Under the pieces are notes generated by a model. It saw nothing but the letters and a program-made list of their open reading frames with translations, ran no database searches and was not told where the DNA came from. DNA of 64,000 nt, taken from NCBI GenBank assembly GCA_020847375.1, contig JADLCB010000015.1, positions 86,752 to 150,751 of the forward strand, written 5' to 3'. The DNA is from Phycisphaerales bacterium. GTDB lineage: Bacteria; Planctomycetota; Phycisphaerae; Tepidisphaerales; Tepidisphaeraceae. The first letter of the stretch is position 1. The number at the start of each line of letters is the position of its first letter. Position numbers and translations under genes: made by a program. Below are positions 45,382 through 55,322 of the stretch, piece by piece.

Positions 45382-46869
45382 ATGAATCGAGAACGTTTTG
45401 CCTGGATTGCGTCGCTGACTTTAATCTGCCTGTTGGCTTTTAATCTTCCCGGCACGCTGGCGCAGCGCGATGATGAATATTCATTTGTTCGCGTCCTGGT
45501 GGATATCCAGCGCCAGGTCACCAATAACTACGTTGATACTGTCGATGTCAACCAACTCCGCGAAGCAGCCATCAATGGCATGCTCTCGCAACTGGATCCC
45601 TATAGTGTTTATGTCCCGCCAGCCCAGCAGGAAAGTTTTGACCGGATGCTCGACGGTTCCTTCCGCGGCGTGGGGATACAACTGGATCAACTCAACGACG
45701 GGACGATTGAAGTTGTCAGCCCGATCGACGGCAGCCCCGCTTTTGAAGCCGGCGTCATGGCTGGCGATGTTATTCTCAAGGTCAACGGCGAAGCCATTGC
45801 CGGCCAGCGCCTGGAAGACGTTATAAAAAAAATCACCGGCCAGACGGATAGCACCGTCACCTTGACCCTTCGTCACACAACAGGGGAAATCGTTGATTTG
45901 ACCATGAAACGACAGGAAATCATGGTTCCCACGGTCAAAGGCTATGCACGTAATAGCGAAAACGCCTGGGATTATTTCGTCAACGATCAGCCGAAGGTCG
46001 CTTATCTGCGTATCACCCAGTTCACCTCCGACACGGGGGACAAATTGCGCTCCGCCATTAATGAGGTGCTGAGACAGGGGATGGAAGGTTTGATTCTGGA
46101 TTTGCGTTTCAATCCGGGTGGTCGGCTGGATCAGGCGGTGCGTATTATCGACGATTTCATCACGGATGGCGTGATCGTCAGCACGCGCGGACACAATCGT
46201 CCCGAGCGCGTGGAACGCGCCACGGTTCCAGGAACCCTCCCGCCGTTTCCGCTGATTGTGCTGGTTAATGAACATTCCGCCAGCGCCGCTGAAATCGTAG
46301 CCGGTTCATTGAAGGACAATCACCGTGCCCTGGTGATCGGCGAGCGAACCTATGGCAAGGGGAGTGTGCAGGAGCTGATCCCGCTGGATGGCGACAACGG
46401 CGAACTGAAATTGACCGTGGCCTATTACTATCTGCCCAGCGGGCGGCTGGTGCATCGCAAGAAGGATGCCACCGACTGGGGTGTTGAACCGCAAATTATC
46501 GTCCCGATGGACGACCAGCAGGAACAGGAGATGATGCGTCAGCGATTTCAGCAGGAGCAGTATCATCGCCCGGTAGCCAACGGGGCATCGACCCAGCCGG
46601 CAACCGCAGCAACGACGCAGGACGTGGTTGATCCACAACTGCATCAGGCGGTTACAACCATGGTTGGCCTGATTATTTTACAGAGAACACCGCAGACACC
46701 GGCGCAAGCGGTTCAGCCGCTGGCGACCACCCAACCAACCGCTGCCGCACCGGAGACAACCGATGATTCAACCGATGTTCCTGCAACGGCGCCGGTCGAA
46801 TTACCGGCGGAAACCGAAAGGCCCACAACGGCGCCAACTGACAGCCCGTCAACCGCGCCCCAACCTTGA
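45382..46869 (+). CDS. Carboxy-terminal processing protease (S41 family)
   Basis: 495 residues, periplasmic. Signal peptide MNRERFAWIASLTLICLLAF then a PDZ domain (GVGIQLDQLNDGTIEVVSPI and AGVMAGDVILKVNGEAIAGQ). The catalytic dyad is Ser301 in NEHSASAAEIVAGSL and Lys326 in ERTYGKGSVQEL, at the family spacing of 25. The last 90 residues are a disordered T/P/A/Q-rich tail not found in most CtpA proteins. S41 proteases of this kind degrade or mature exported proteins. It appears to be a single-gene unit. Confidence 0.95.
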   Translation: MNRERFAWIASLTLICLLAFNLPGTLAQRDDEYSFVRVLVDIQRQVTNNYVDTVDVNQLREAAINGMLSQLDPYSVYVPPAQQESFDRMLDGSFRGVGIQLDQLNDGTIEVVSPIDGSPAFEAGVMAGDVILKVNGEAIAGQRLEDVIKKITGQTDSTVTLTLRHTTGEIVDLTMKRQEIMVPTVKGYARNSENAWDYFVNDQPKVAYLRITQFTSDTGDKLRSAINEVLRQGMEGLILDLRFNPGGRLDQAVRIIDDFITDGVIVSTRGHNRPERVERATVPGTLPPFPLIVLVNEHSASAAEIVAGSLKDNHRALVIGERTYGKGSVQELIPLDGDNGELKLTVAYYYLPSGRLVHRKKDATDWGVEPQIIVPMDDQQEQEMMRQRFQQEQYHRPVANGASTQPATAATTQDVVDPQLHQAVTTMVGLIILQRTPQTPAQAVQPLATTQPTAAAPETTDDSTDVPATAPVELPAETERPTTAPTDSPSTAPQP

Positions 46870-47094
46870 ACAGGCTCAGGCAATCATCTGGCAGAAATGA
46901 GGATGGCTGACGTTTGACGAACAATCTCGTACCGATGACTTCCAACACGTCAACATTTTGTTAATCTTTCGGCTTCTGTATATTGGTCAGCATGCCACGG
47001 GGCTGCTGGTCACTACGGATTGATTTCAACGGACAATCGAAAATTCTGGTAACCCAGCATCGCTCAACTACTCATCTATTTGAAGGACCGTGTA

Positions 47095-47952
47095 ATGTCA
47101 GACCCAGCCACCCCTGTTAATAAATCCATGGATCGTAATGATCTGTTCGCGCCCGAAGCACGCCCCACGGTGCAGGCGATTCACCAGCTCATCCGCGATA
47201 TGTACGCCAATGATGTCACGATGACCAGTTGGTATGGTTCTCTGGATAAACCCAATACCGGCGTTGGCATGGATAATCGCGGACCTGACTACCAGAAACT
47301 GCCCGATGCGGTGGATGATGAGCGCATCCCCTGGTTTTTATACTGGGAAATCGAGTGGATCGTCCGCCAATTCAAGGGAAAACTGGGCAAAGGCGTGCGC
47401 GTGCTCGATGCAGGCGGAACTTCGTCGCTGTTCAGCTTTTATCTGGCCAGCCTGGGCTGTGAGGTTCACTCCATCGATATCAACCCGACCTTGATCAAGA
47501 ACAGTAACAAGGTCGCTGAGAAAATGGGCTGGTCCTTGCATGCCTACGCCATGGATATCAGTCGCCTGGAGTTCAACGAAGGGTTTTTTGATCACGCATT
47601 CAGCATCTGCGTCTTTGAACATCTGGATTTTTACCTCAAGCAGCGCGCGTTTGTCGAATTCCATCGAACGCTCAAACCCGAAGGGCAGGTGGGCATTACG
47701 TTTGATTATGACAACCCCGCTCCCTATGTCTTTGACTGCATGGCGTTTGATGATCGTTATCGCAATCAGCTCAATAACCCCAAGCGCGTCAAGGAAGTGT
47801 TTCTGGCCAACGGTTTGTTCGATCTGGTTGGCAATCAGGAGTTCATTGACAACGGTCTGCGCTATCTCTCGCCACCGGTGGAGGCGCACGTGAAACATCC
47901 GCGCGACTATTCCTTTGGCGCTCTGGTGATGAAGCGGCGTGAATTGTGGTAG
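47095..47952 (+). CDS. Class I SAM-dependent methyltransferase
   Basis: 285 residues from the ATG at 47095, which has AAGGA seven bases upstream (the frame also opens at a TTG at 47080). The SAM-binding motif I is VRVLDAGGTSSLFSFYLASL followed by GCEVHSIDINP, and the motif IV/post region is FDHAFSICVFEHLDF. The N-terminal 100 residues and the C-terminal region are not typical of well-studied methyltransferases. The substrate is unknown; nothing nearby suggests one. Confidence 0.85.
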   Translation: MSDPATPVNKSMDRNDLFAPEARPTVQAIHQLIRDMYANDVTMTSWYGSLDKPNTGVGMDNRGPDYQKLPDAVDDERIPWFLYWEIEWIVRQFKGKLGKGVRVLDAGGTSSLFSFYLASLGCEVHSIDINPTLIKNSNKVAEKMGWSLHAYAMDISRLEFNEGFFDHAFSICVFEHLDFYLKQRAFVEFHRTLKPEGQVGITFDYDNPAPYVFDCMAFDDRYRNQLNNPKRVKEVFLANGLFDLVGNQEFIDNGLRYLSPPVEAHVKHPRDYSFGALVMKRRELW

Positions 47953-48107
47953 TCAGCAGCCTGGTTGCGGCTGAATCGAGTCTTGTTGCCGCTGTAACCG
48001 AATAACAGCGCAACTTTTCCGCATCGGCGGCATTGATCGGCCCTGTGCATCCGTGGTGCGGTCATGGTGTGGTGCAACAGAGCTGCTGATGCGACGGATA
48101 CCCGGAT

Positions 48108-48644
48108 ATGAAGGTTACCCGCCAACAATTCGAGGCCCTGGCGCTGGAGCAGATCGACCTGCTCTATCGCGTGGCTCGCCGCTTGGCGCGTGATCCTCAT
48201 CGGGCTGAAGATCTGGTGCAGGAAACGTATGTTCGCGCCATCGGGGCTTGGGAAAGTTTTGATCTTCAGGCGCACGGAATTAAACCGTGGCTGCTGCGCA
48301 TTTTGCACAATCTGCATTACAGCCAGTCCTTGCGCGATCGGCGTCATCCCGTTGCAGTCGAGCCCGATCATCTGGATGCTGCCAGCGCAGTTGAATCGAC
48401 TGCCCTGGATCAATTTGACCCCGACTTGCTCGATCAGAACGTCGCCAGTGCCCTGAACGATCTGCCGGGGGAATATCAGAACGTGCTGATGCTCTGGGCG
48501 ATTGACGGCCTGAGCTATAAAGAAATCGCTCTGGCGGTGGATATCCCCATCGGCACCGTCATGAGCCGCCTGCACCGAGCCAGACAGAAATTATCGGACC
48601 AACTCAAAACCTACGCTAAATCAGAGGGGATCATTCGGAAATAA
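48108..48644 (+). CDS. ECF RNA polymerase sigma factor
   Basis: 178 residues. Sigma region 2 (YRVARRLARDPHRAEDLVQE then TYVRAI) and region 4 (LNDLPGEYQNVLMLWAIDGL and SYKEIALAVDIPIGTVMSRL) are clear. Regions 1 and 3 are lacking, as in all ECF factors. The next gene, 123 bp downstream, encodes a single-pass membrane protein that is the likely anti-sigma factor. Confidence 0.94.
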   Translation: MKVTRQQFEALALEQIDLLYRVARRLARDPHRAEDLVQETYVRAIGAWESFDLQAHGIKPWLLRILHNLHYSQSLRDRRHPVAVEPDHLDAASAVESTALDQFDPDLLDQNVASALNDLPGEYQNVLMLWAIDGLSYKEIALAVDIPIGTVMSRLHRARQKLSDQLKTYAKSEGIIRK

Positions 48645-48767
48645 TTTCTCCGTGACGATTGTTTACCCGTTGGAGCACAGATATTTCCACCCGATGAGTG
48701 AACTATAAAACAATATCGGTGGATCAATTTAACCCAGTAATTCATTGTTTTTCAGGATTTTTTGACT

Positions 48768-49679
48768 GTGAACGCCTCACAACCCTCTGAATTTCACGAT
48801 CCGCTGCTTCAACAAGCCGTACAAAGTGCTTGGGGCAGCGAAAAAGCGCCGGCCGGACTGACGGATCGCTGTCGCGCGGCGATGAAATCGATCGATTCCG
48901 CACAAATCAGCCCCGCCCCTCTTCGCCTGCTTCAACCCACCACCGCAACTCAACCTGTTACAAATGCAAAAAATTCTCTTCGCGCCAGTCTCCCACGCTG
49001 GGGCGGCTGGGCGATTGCAGCAGCGGTTCTGCTGTTTATTGGTGTAACGGGTTCCCTGTTTTATAAAAACCTGTCCAGCCTTGGTGGAGAAAAGGCAACG
49101 ATCGCCGGTGGCATTCCAGTCAGCTTTATTCAGGATGTCATCGGCACCCACGACTACTGCAGCACGTATAAGATGGAGCAACATCACAACGTAAATTGCC
49201 CCAAGGATGATTTCTGGCAGATCAAACAACAACTGGAAGCCGAGCTGGGATATCCCATCTGGTCAACGCCGGTGGCTGGTTGGGAGTTTTGCGGAGCTTC
49301 GCGATGCTACGCCGGCGCCGACCGCCAGCAGTGCAGCCACCTTCTTTTCTGCAAACCCGACCACAAGCAGCAGACCCTGTCTGTCATTTCCATCGCTTAT
49401 AACGACCCCAATACGCTAAAAGCGGATGAAATGTTCGCGGAGCAGATTCAGCATCACCCGGTTGTCGGATTTATCGAAGGAAAACAAATGTATTGCCTAG
49501 TCGGCCATGATCCGGACGACGCGCTCTCATTGGATGAACTCCGCGCTGCGGCCAAGACCTACCGCCACAATCTCCACGACCAACTCCCCATTGCAACACA
49601 GCCTCTGTTCATTCAGCCCAGCCACGAACCCAATGCCCCGCCGGTTCATCTGGCTGCCTCGTCCATCGCCACCCACTGA
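48768..49679 (+). CDS. Single-pass membrane protein, probable anti-sigma factor or sensor
   Basis: 303 residues from the GTG at 48768 (AGGA ten bases upstream); a TTG at 48762 is an alternative. Cytoplasmic N-terminal part of about 80 residues, membrane helix (about 79-98, GGWAIAAAVLLFIGVTGSLF) and an outer domain of about 200 residues. The outer domain is unusually rich in Cys and His: HDYCSTYKMEQHHNVNC, then WEFCGASRCYAGADRQQCSH. That gives at least seven cysteines and could bind a metal or haem. Gene order makes it the partner of the ECF factor. The cytoplasmic part lacks the usual zinc anti-sigma motif, so the role is inferred. Confidence 0.72.
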   Translation: MNASQPSEFHDPLLQQAVQSAWGSEKAPAGLTDRCRAAMKSIDSAQISPAPLRLLQPTTATQPVTNAKNSLRASLPRWGGWAIAAAVLLFIGVTGSLFYKNLSSLGGEKATIAGGIPVSFIQDVIGTHDYCSTYKMEQHHNVNCPKDDFWQIKQQLEAELGYPIWSTPVAGWEFCGASRCYAGADRQQCSHLLFCKPDHKQQTLSVISIAYNDPNTLKADEMFAEQIQHHPVVGFIEGKQMYCLVGHDPDDALSLDELRAAAKTYRHNLHDQLPIATQPLFIQPSHEPNAPPVHLAASSIATH

Positions 49680-49768
49680 TTTTTCACCTGCTGCTGGCAA
49701 GTACATACACACATAATTACACCCCGCTGTTTTGCCTCTTTTCGTGCAACACTTTACCATAGCCCACC

Positions 49769-51427
49769 ATGTCCGATTCGACCGCCAGCACCACAACTGC
49801 CCCCTCCGCGCCGACTGCTTCTTCCAGCGGTGTCAAGGAGACGATCGAATCCATTCTAATCGCTTTTATCCTCGCCTTTATTTTCCGTGCTTTCATTGTT
49901 GAAGCCTTTGTAATTCCCACCGGATCAATGGCACCAACCCTGCTTGGGGCGCATGTCCGCGAAACCTGTCAGGACTGTGGTTGGGTTTACGATGTCAACG
50001 TTTCCAGCCCCACCAACCAGACCAGCGACGACCCCCAGGTTCCCCCCTATCTCTCGCAGGCGTCCCAAAGCCTCTGCCCCAACTGTGGTTATATCAACGA
50101 ATCGCCGCGCGGCACGCCCGTACGCTACGGCGACCGTATTCTCGTGTTGAAATATCTGGATACACTTAGAAGTTTTGGTCTGATTGACTACCCACACCGC
50201 TGGGATGTGATTGTCTTCAAAGCACCGTTCAAAGCCCCTTATCAGCAAAACTACATCAAACGGCTGGTTGGCCTTCCCGGCGAAAGCGTGTTGATCCTGG
50301 ACGGCGATATTTACACCGCGCCAGTCCACGCGACCGACATCAACCAATTTCACATTCAGCCCAAAACCGAGGAAGCGCAAACCGCTCTTTGGCGCATTAT
50401 TTACGACAACGATCATCTGCCGCGCGGGTTGGGATCAGGCCGGACGGCTGGCCTGGCGTCGCGTGGTTTCAATCAACCCTGGAAAGTACGCAGCGGCGAT
50501 AGCTGGCAGCTCACTCACGACGCCAAACCTGCCCGCCAGTTCACCTTCGATGGCGCTGACCAGACCGGCGTCATCTATTTCGATCGTGACGCCAACCGCC
50601 CTGACGATCGTGATGAGTTCAATTATCCGTTGACCGACTGGCTGGCGTATGACTTCAGCGATACCGGCTATCGCCGCTCCCTTCGCCCTTACGTCAGCGA
50701 CTTGAAACTCGATCTTTATTACACCCGCCAATCAGGATCAGGCCCGTTGGAATTGCGCCTGACCAAGCGCGACGACACGTTTGTAGCGCAGATCACCACC
50801 GATGGCGTGCGATTGCTGCGCCGCAGTGCTCCGGGGCACGAACAGATCCTTTCTGAATCCTCCCAGCCCCTGTCAGCCAACCGTACGGTTCATCTCCAGT
50901 TCAGCAATTGTGATTACGTCGTCAAACTTAAAATCGATGACCAGACGGTGCTGCAAACCACGCCCGCCCAATACGCCCCGGACACGGCCCGCCTGCTCAG
51001 CGAATTTCACGCCGGCCTGACGGCTCCGGCTCCGATGGTGGAAATCGCCGCCAGCAACCAGCAGGCGCAGATTCAACATCTATCACTCTGGCACGACATT
51101 TTTTACATTAACCAAAGCAATTCCCACAGCCTGTTGTGGGCGGTTCCCAGCCAGTTCCCCAACCATGTCGTTCATCTGAATGACACCCCCGGACGCGAAG
51201 AATATTTTGTGCTGGGCGATAATTCCCCCATCAGTTGGGACGCCCGTTACTGGTCGGATCCGGTCAGCCTGCCGGCTGAGGATTTGCCTCTGGTCGAAGC
51301 CGGACGGGTTCCCCAGCGGTTCCTGCTCGGTCGCGCGTTCTTTGTCTACTGGCCCGCGGGATATGCGTTCCTACAAGGCAGCCCTGCCCTTGTACCCAAC
51401 TTCGGCGAGATGCGCTTTATTCACTGA
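49769..51427 (+). CDS. lepB: Signal peptidase I with zinc-ribbon and large insertion
   Basis: 552 residues, about twice the usual size. N-terminal membrane helix (ESILIAFILAFIFRAFIVEA) precedes the catalytic serine Ser53 in IPTGSMAPTLLG; Lys164 in YIKRLVGLPGE completes the dyad. Between them is a zinc-ribbon insertion with Cys67, Cys70, Cys103 and Cys106. After the lysine box comes a beta-rich insertion of about 270 residues. The conserved signature GDNSPISWDARYW follows near residue 485. The mature peptidase fold is thus kept, with two insertions. It probably cleaves Sec signal peptides like other LepB enzymes; the insertions may bind other envelope components. Confidence 0.93.
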   Translation: MSDSTASTTTAPSAPTASSSGVKETIESILIAFILAFIFRAFIVEAFVIPTGSMAPTLLGAHVRETCQDCGWVYDVNVSSPTNQTSDDPQVPPYLSQASQSLCPNCGYINESPRGTPVRYGDRILVLKYLDTLRSFGLIDYPHRWDVIVFKAPFKAPYQQNYIKRLVGLPGESVLILDGDIYTAPVHATDINQFHIQPKTEEAQTALWRIIYDNDHLPRGLGSGRTAGLASRGFNQPWKVRSGDSWQLTHDAKPARQFTFDGADQTGVIYFDRDANRPDDRDEFNYPLTDWLAYDFSDTGYRRSLRPYVSDLKLDLYYTRQSGSGPLELRLTKRDDTFVAQITTDGVRLLRRSAPGHEQILSESSQPLSANRTVHLQFSNCDYVVKLKIDDQTVLQTTPAQYAPDTARLLSEFHAGLTAPAPMVEIAASNQQAQIQHLSLWHDIFYINQSNSHSLLWAVPSQFPNHVVHLNDTPGREEYFVLGDNSPISWDARYWSDPVSLPAEDLPLVEAGRVPQRFLLGRAFFVYWPAGYAFLQGSPALVPNFGEMRFIH

Positions 51428-51534
51428 ACCAGCCGCCGACGCTGGATGAAGCAACGTTTCATCTATCCAGCCAAACCATCGCCAATCGAGGCAAGCTCCA
51501 TTGGTCGCTGCTCTCAAAAATAAATGGGGGAAAC

Positions 51535-51606
51535 AGCGGGAGACGGGACTCGAACCCGCAACATCTAGCTTGGAAGGCTAGAGCTCTACCATTGAGCTAC
51601 TCCCGC
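51535..51606 (-). tRNA. tRNA-Gly (anticodon TCC)
   Basis: Read on the minus strand: acceptor stem GCGGGAG / CTCCCGC, D-arm GCTCAATGGTAGAGC, anticodon stem CTAGC / GCTAG with loop CTTCCAA (anticodon TCC), T-arm GCGGGTTCGAGTCCCGT. The discriminator base is U, as is usual for bacterial glycine tRNA. CCA is not encoded. It lies downstream of rpmE on the same strand. Confidence 0.97.
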
Positions 51607-51748
51607 GCATCAAAGTCACGGCAAGCACCTGCGCTGCAAGCACCGCGCCACCTGGAATCACGCGCAATCAATCCCATCACGCTGATTCACTGCCGCAGCG
51701 CGTCATGGAAACACCCACCAGCCGCGCCTCTGCCCGCTCAGCCGATGA

Positions 51749-51976
51749 TTACTTGGTTGCCGTTTTCTGGAACGAATAAGTTCCCCCGAACTTACGGGCA
51801 AACTTATCCAGACGACCGGCAGTATCCACAAACTTCTGCTTACCCGTAAAAAACGGATGGCATTCCGAACAGATATCGACATTAATTTTGGCACTGGTGC
51901 TGCGCGTGACAAAGGTGTTACCACAGGCGCAACGAACCGTGCATGTCTGATAGCGGGGATGAATCTTGGTTTTCAC
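51749..51976 (-). CDS. rpmE: 50S ribosomal protein L31 (zinc-binding type)
   Basis: 75 residues starting at the GTG at 51976, which has GGAG eight bases upstream; the longer ATG frame at 52015 adds 13 residues foreign to the family. The sequence [20 protein letters not shown] and [20 protein letters not shown] is diagnostic of L31, and the four cysteines mark the zinc-containing form. Followed on the same strand by tRNA-Gly. Confidence 0.96.
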   Translation of the reverse strand: MKTKIHPRYQTCTVRCACGNTFVTRSTSAKINVDICSECHPFFTGKQKFVDTAGRLDKFARKFGGTYSFQKTATK

Positions 51977-52412
51977 GTTTACTACTCCTTGCTTCCGATC
52001 GTGCGACCTGGCCACAAGCGTCAGTCGTCAGCCGGAAGATGATTATCAATCTGATCGATCAACGGCAGAATCATCCTCGACACCACGCCCGCTAATACGG
52101 GCACAACGCCAGATCATCCTGCCAGAATCAAGCAGAACACTGTACTCATCTTTTCAGTCAGATTCAACCACCACCTTCATTACACGCCCTATTTATTGAA
52201 TTATTGCCAATTGATCGGGCATTAAAAATGCCTCGTCGCCCCCGCGTCCGTTCAGTTCATATCTTGTTATCTGAGCAGGAATTCGATCAATCTCATCTCG
52301 TGAAAATCATGGCGATACGAAAATGTCCAAAACTTCACAAACCACCTCATCAGCGCGTACAATAACTGCTGTTAAATTTTCAACTCTATTTCCACAGCAC
52401 GGGAGTGTGATT
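51977..52412. other. Divergent intergenic region between rpmE and acs
   Basis: 436 bp. Near the right end is a candidate acs promoter (52334-52363). For rpmE a weak TTGAAT-17-TACAGT pair exists on the minus strand at 52139-52167. No gene or repeat is seen. Confidence 0.5.
52334..52363 (+). promoter_or_regulatory. Candidate sigma-70-type promoter of acs
   Basis: TTCACA, 18-base spacer, TACAAT; each hexamer has five of six consensus bases. The predicted leader is about 43 bases. Confidence 0.45.
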
Positions 52413-54389
52413 ATGTCGTCCGATCATGTTGCGATTGAATCGTCTCTGCAGGAGAACCGTTTATTTCCCCCGTCCGCGCAGTTCAGTGCTCAGTCGCATA
52501 TCAAATCGCGTCAGCAGTATGAGCAGATGTATCGTCAGTCGATTGATGATCCCGACACCTTCTGGGGCAATGTCGCCAAGGAGCTGAGTTGGTCGCGCCC
52601 ATGGGACAAGGTGCTGGACTGGAAAAGCCCCTACGCCAAGTGGTTCGTCGGCGGACAGACCAACATGGCCGTCAACTGCCTCGACCGTAACATTGAGCGC
52701 GGCTTGGGTGATAAAGTCGCCATTCTCTGGGAAGGCGAACCGCTAGCCCAGGGCAAATCCCCCGAAATCCGCCGGATCACCTATCGTCAGCTTCATCAGA
52801 TGACCAATCGCTTTGCCAATGGTCTGCGCAAGCTGGGCGTAAAAAAGGGGGATCGCGTCACCATCTACATGCCCATGGTTCCCGAAGCTGCCGTCGCCAT
52901 GCTCGCCTGTGCCCGTATCGGTGCACCGCACAGCGTCATCTTCGGCGGTTTTTCCTCCCAGGCGATTTCTGACCGTGTGATCGATGCCCAGTCGCAATAT
53001 CTGATTACATCCGACGGCGGCTGGCGGCGCGGCAGTGTTGTTGAACTCAAGAAAAATGTTGATGAGGCGTTGACCAAGACCGACCTCATCAAGAAAGTGA
53101 TCGTTCTCAAACATACGGGTCAGCAGATCCCCTGGATCGAAGGTCGCGATGTTGACTGGAAGGATGTCATTGATGGCGCATCGGATCAGTGCGCGGCCGA
53201 ACCGATGGACAGCGAAGACCTGCTCTATGTGCTCTATACGTCAGGATCAACCGGAAAACCCAAGGGTATCATCCATACCACCGGCGGTTACATGGTCGGT
53301 TGCTATCTGACCACCAAATACACGTTTGATCTGCACGACAATGATGTTTACTGGTGCACCGCTGACATCGGCTGGGTGACGGGCCACTCCTATGTTGTCT
53401 ACGGGCCTTTGTGTAACGGCGCAACCACCTTCATGTACGAGGGAGCGCCAAACTTCCCCGATTTCAGCCGTTTCTGGGACATCATCGAGCGTCACAAAAT
53501 TACGATTTTCTACACCGCCCCCACCGCCATTCGCGCATTCATGAAAGCCGGCCGCGAACTGGTCGACAAGCACGATCTGTCCAGCCTGCGCGTACTGGGT
53601 AGTGTGGGCGAACCGATCAACCCCGAAGCCTGGATCTGGTATCAGCAGGTCATCGGCCACGGCAAATGCCCGATTGTCGATACCTGGTGGCAGACCGAAA
53701 CCGGTTGCATCATGATCACGCCATTGCCCGGTGTCACCGCCACCAAACCGGGCACGGCAACGCTGCCGTTTTTCGGAATCGATGCCGCCGTGGTCGATCG
53801 CACGGGCAAGGAATTGCCGCCCAATCAAGGTGGCTTGCTGGTGATGCGCAAACCCTGGCCCAGTATGCTCCGTGGCATTTTCAATGACCCGGATCGCTAC
53901 GTCCGCCAGTACTGGAGTGACGTACCGGGATGCTATTTCAGCGGTGACGGCGCCCGCCGCGATTCGGACGGTTACTTCTGGATCATGGGCCGCGTGGACG
54001 ACGTGCTCAACGTCTCAGGCCACCGCCTGGGCACGGCTGAAATTGAAAGCGCCTTGGTGTCGCATGAGGCTGTGGCTGAAGCAGCCGTGGTCGGCGTACC
54101 GCATGAAATGAAGGGGCAGGGCGTGGCCGCCTTTGTCACCCTCAAAGCTGGCTACCATGCCAGCGACGACTTGAAGAAGCAGTTGCTAAACACCGTCGTC
54201 AAAGCCATTGGCGCTATTGCCCGGCCGGATCAGATTCGCTTTTCCGAGGCGCTGCCCAAGACGCGCTCAGGTAAAATCATGCGGCGTCTGCTCAAGGAGC
54301 TGGCTGGCACGGGCGATGTCAAAGGCGATGTGACCACGCTGGAGGATTTCAGCGTGATTGCCCGTCTGAAGGAGTCCGACGAAGGCTGA
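52413..54389 (+). CDS. acs: Acetyl-CoA synthetase (AMP-forming)
   Basis: 658 residues from the ATG at 52413, which has GGAG seven bases upstream; the frame is open from 52323. It activates acetate to acetyl-CoA through acetyl-AMP. Motifs in order: [39 protein letters not shown] (P-loop), [57 protein letters not shown] and [16 protein letters not shown], with the lysine that is acetylated by Pat-type enzymes. Length is normal for Acs. It appears to be transcribed alone. Confidence 0.97.
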   Translation: MSSDHVAIESSLQENRLFPPSAQFSAQSHIKSRQQYEQMYRQSIDDPDTFWGNVAKELSWSRPWDKVLDWKSPYAKWFVGGQTNMAVNCLDRNIERGLGDKVAILWEGEPLAQGKSPEIRRITYRQLHQMTNRFANGLRKLGVKKGDRVTIYMPMVPEAAVAMLACARIGAPHSVIFGGFSSQAISDRVIDAQSQYLITSDGGWRRGSVVELKKNVDEALTKTDLIKKVIVLKHTGQQIPWIEGRDVDWKDVIDGASDQCAAEPMDSEDLLYVLYTSGSTGKPKGIIHTTGGYMVGCYLTTKYTFDLHDNDVYWCTADIGWVTGHSYVVYGPLCNGATTFMYEGAPNFPDFSRFWDIIERHKITIFYTAPTAIRAFMKAGRELVDKHDLSSLRVLGSVGEPINPEAWIWYQQVIGHGKCPIVDTWWQTETGCIMITPLPGVTATKPGTATLPFFGIDAAVVDRTGKELPPNQGGLLVMRKPWPSMLRGIFNDPDRYVRQYWSDVPGCYFSGDGARRDSDGYFWIMGRVDDVLNVSGHRLGTAEIESALVSHEAVAEAAVVGVPHEMKGQGVAAFVTLKAGYHASDDLKKQLLNTVVKAIGAIARPDQIRFSEALPKTRSGKIMRRLLKELAGTGDVKGDVTTLEDFSVIARLKESDEG

Positions 54390-54597
54390 TGGTTGATTCA
54401 GCGTTCCAGTCGATCCGTGCGCTGGCTGATCATGAGCAATAATCGGCGCTGATGAGCGCACGTCACGCGCACGGTGGTATCGTCTGATGCAGCGATCCGA
54501 CGCGGTGATTGCACTTTCGTCGGCACTGCCACAGTACTGTTGCCGTACACTCAGACGGATCGATTGGTTGGTTCGGATCAGAGGTGAGGGTTATGCC

Positions 54598-55179
54598 ATG
54601 AAACGGATCGTGGTGACCGGTGGCCCGGCTGCCGGCAAGACTTGCATTACCAGCAAGCTCGCCAGCGATCAGCCGCAGCGCATTGTTCGTGTACCCGAAG
54701 CGGCAACGCAGGTCTACGAACTTTTGCGCACGCGCTGGGATCAGCTCGAACCCGCCGGGCGTCGTCTGGTGCAACGTAAAATCTATGATCTCCAGCGCCA
54801 GCAGGAAGCTGAGCTGGCGATGAACGCCGGCGAAAAAATCCTGCTGCATGATCGTGGCACGATCGATGGCGCTGCCTATTGGCCCAACGGTGCGGATGAT
54901 TACTGGTCGGCCCTGAACACCACGATGGCTGATGAAATCGCGCGCTACGATGCGGTGATCTGGTTGGAGAGCGCCGCGGCGGTGGGGTCGTATGACGGTG
55001 AACAATCCAACCCCCATCGCCATGAAGATGCGCAAACCGCCATCGTCACCGGTGATCTGTTGCGGCGGCTATGGGGTGAGCATCCCCGTCTGTATCTTGT
55101 CGCTGCCACGCCACGGCTGGAAGACAAACTCAGCCGCGTCGAACAAATTCTCGATTCCCTGATGCCGCAACACAATTGA
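54598..55179 (+). CDS. Small P-loop ATPase/kinase-like protein
   Basis: 193 residues from the ATG at 54598 (GAGG eight bases upstream). Walker A is MKRIVVTGGPAAGKTCITSK. A second conserved part is ILLHDRGTIDGAAYWPNG, where DRG followed by an aspartate recalls the LID or lid-like arginine region of deoxynucleoside kinase-like AAA_28 proteins. Such proteins are often kinases of small molecules, but the substrate is not known. It precedes rsfS by 143 bp in the same direction. Confidence 0.75.
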   Translation: MKRIVVTGGPAAGKTCITSKLASDQPQRIVRVPEAATQVYELLRTRWDQLEPAGRRLVQRKIYDLQRQQEAELAMNAGEKILLHDRGTIDGAAYWPNGADDYWSALNTTMADEIARYDAVIWLESAAAVGSYDGEQSNPHRHEDAQTAIVTGDLLRRLWGEHPRLYLVAATPRLEDKLSRVEQILDSLMPQHN

Positions 55180-55322
55180 TCTGCGGCCAGATGCGGGACA
55201 ATCAGCCTTTGAGTGCGTAAACTGGATCGACCGGAAACAAGTGGATTTGGAGGTGTACCATCGCTCCGCGGACTCGTAAAAGCTCATCCAAAAACAAATC
55301 TGACCCCGCCCGCCCTGCGGCC

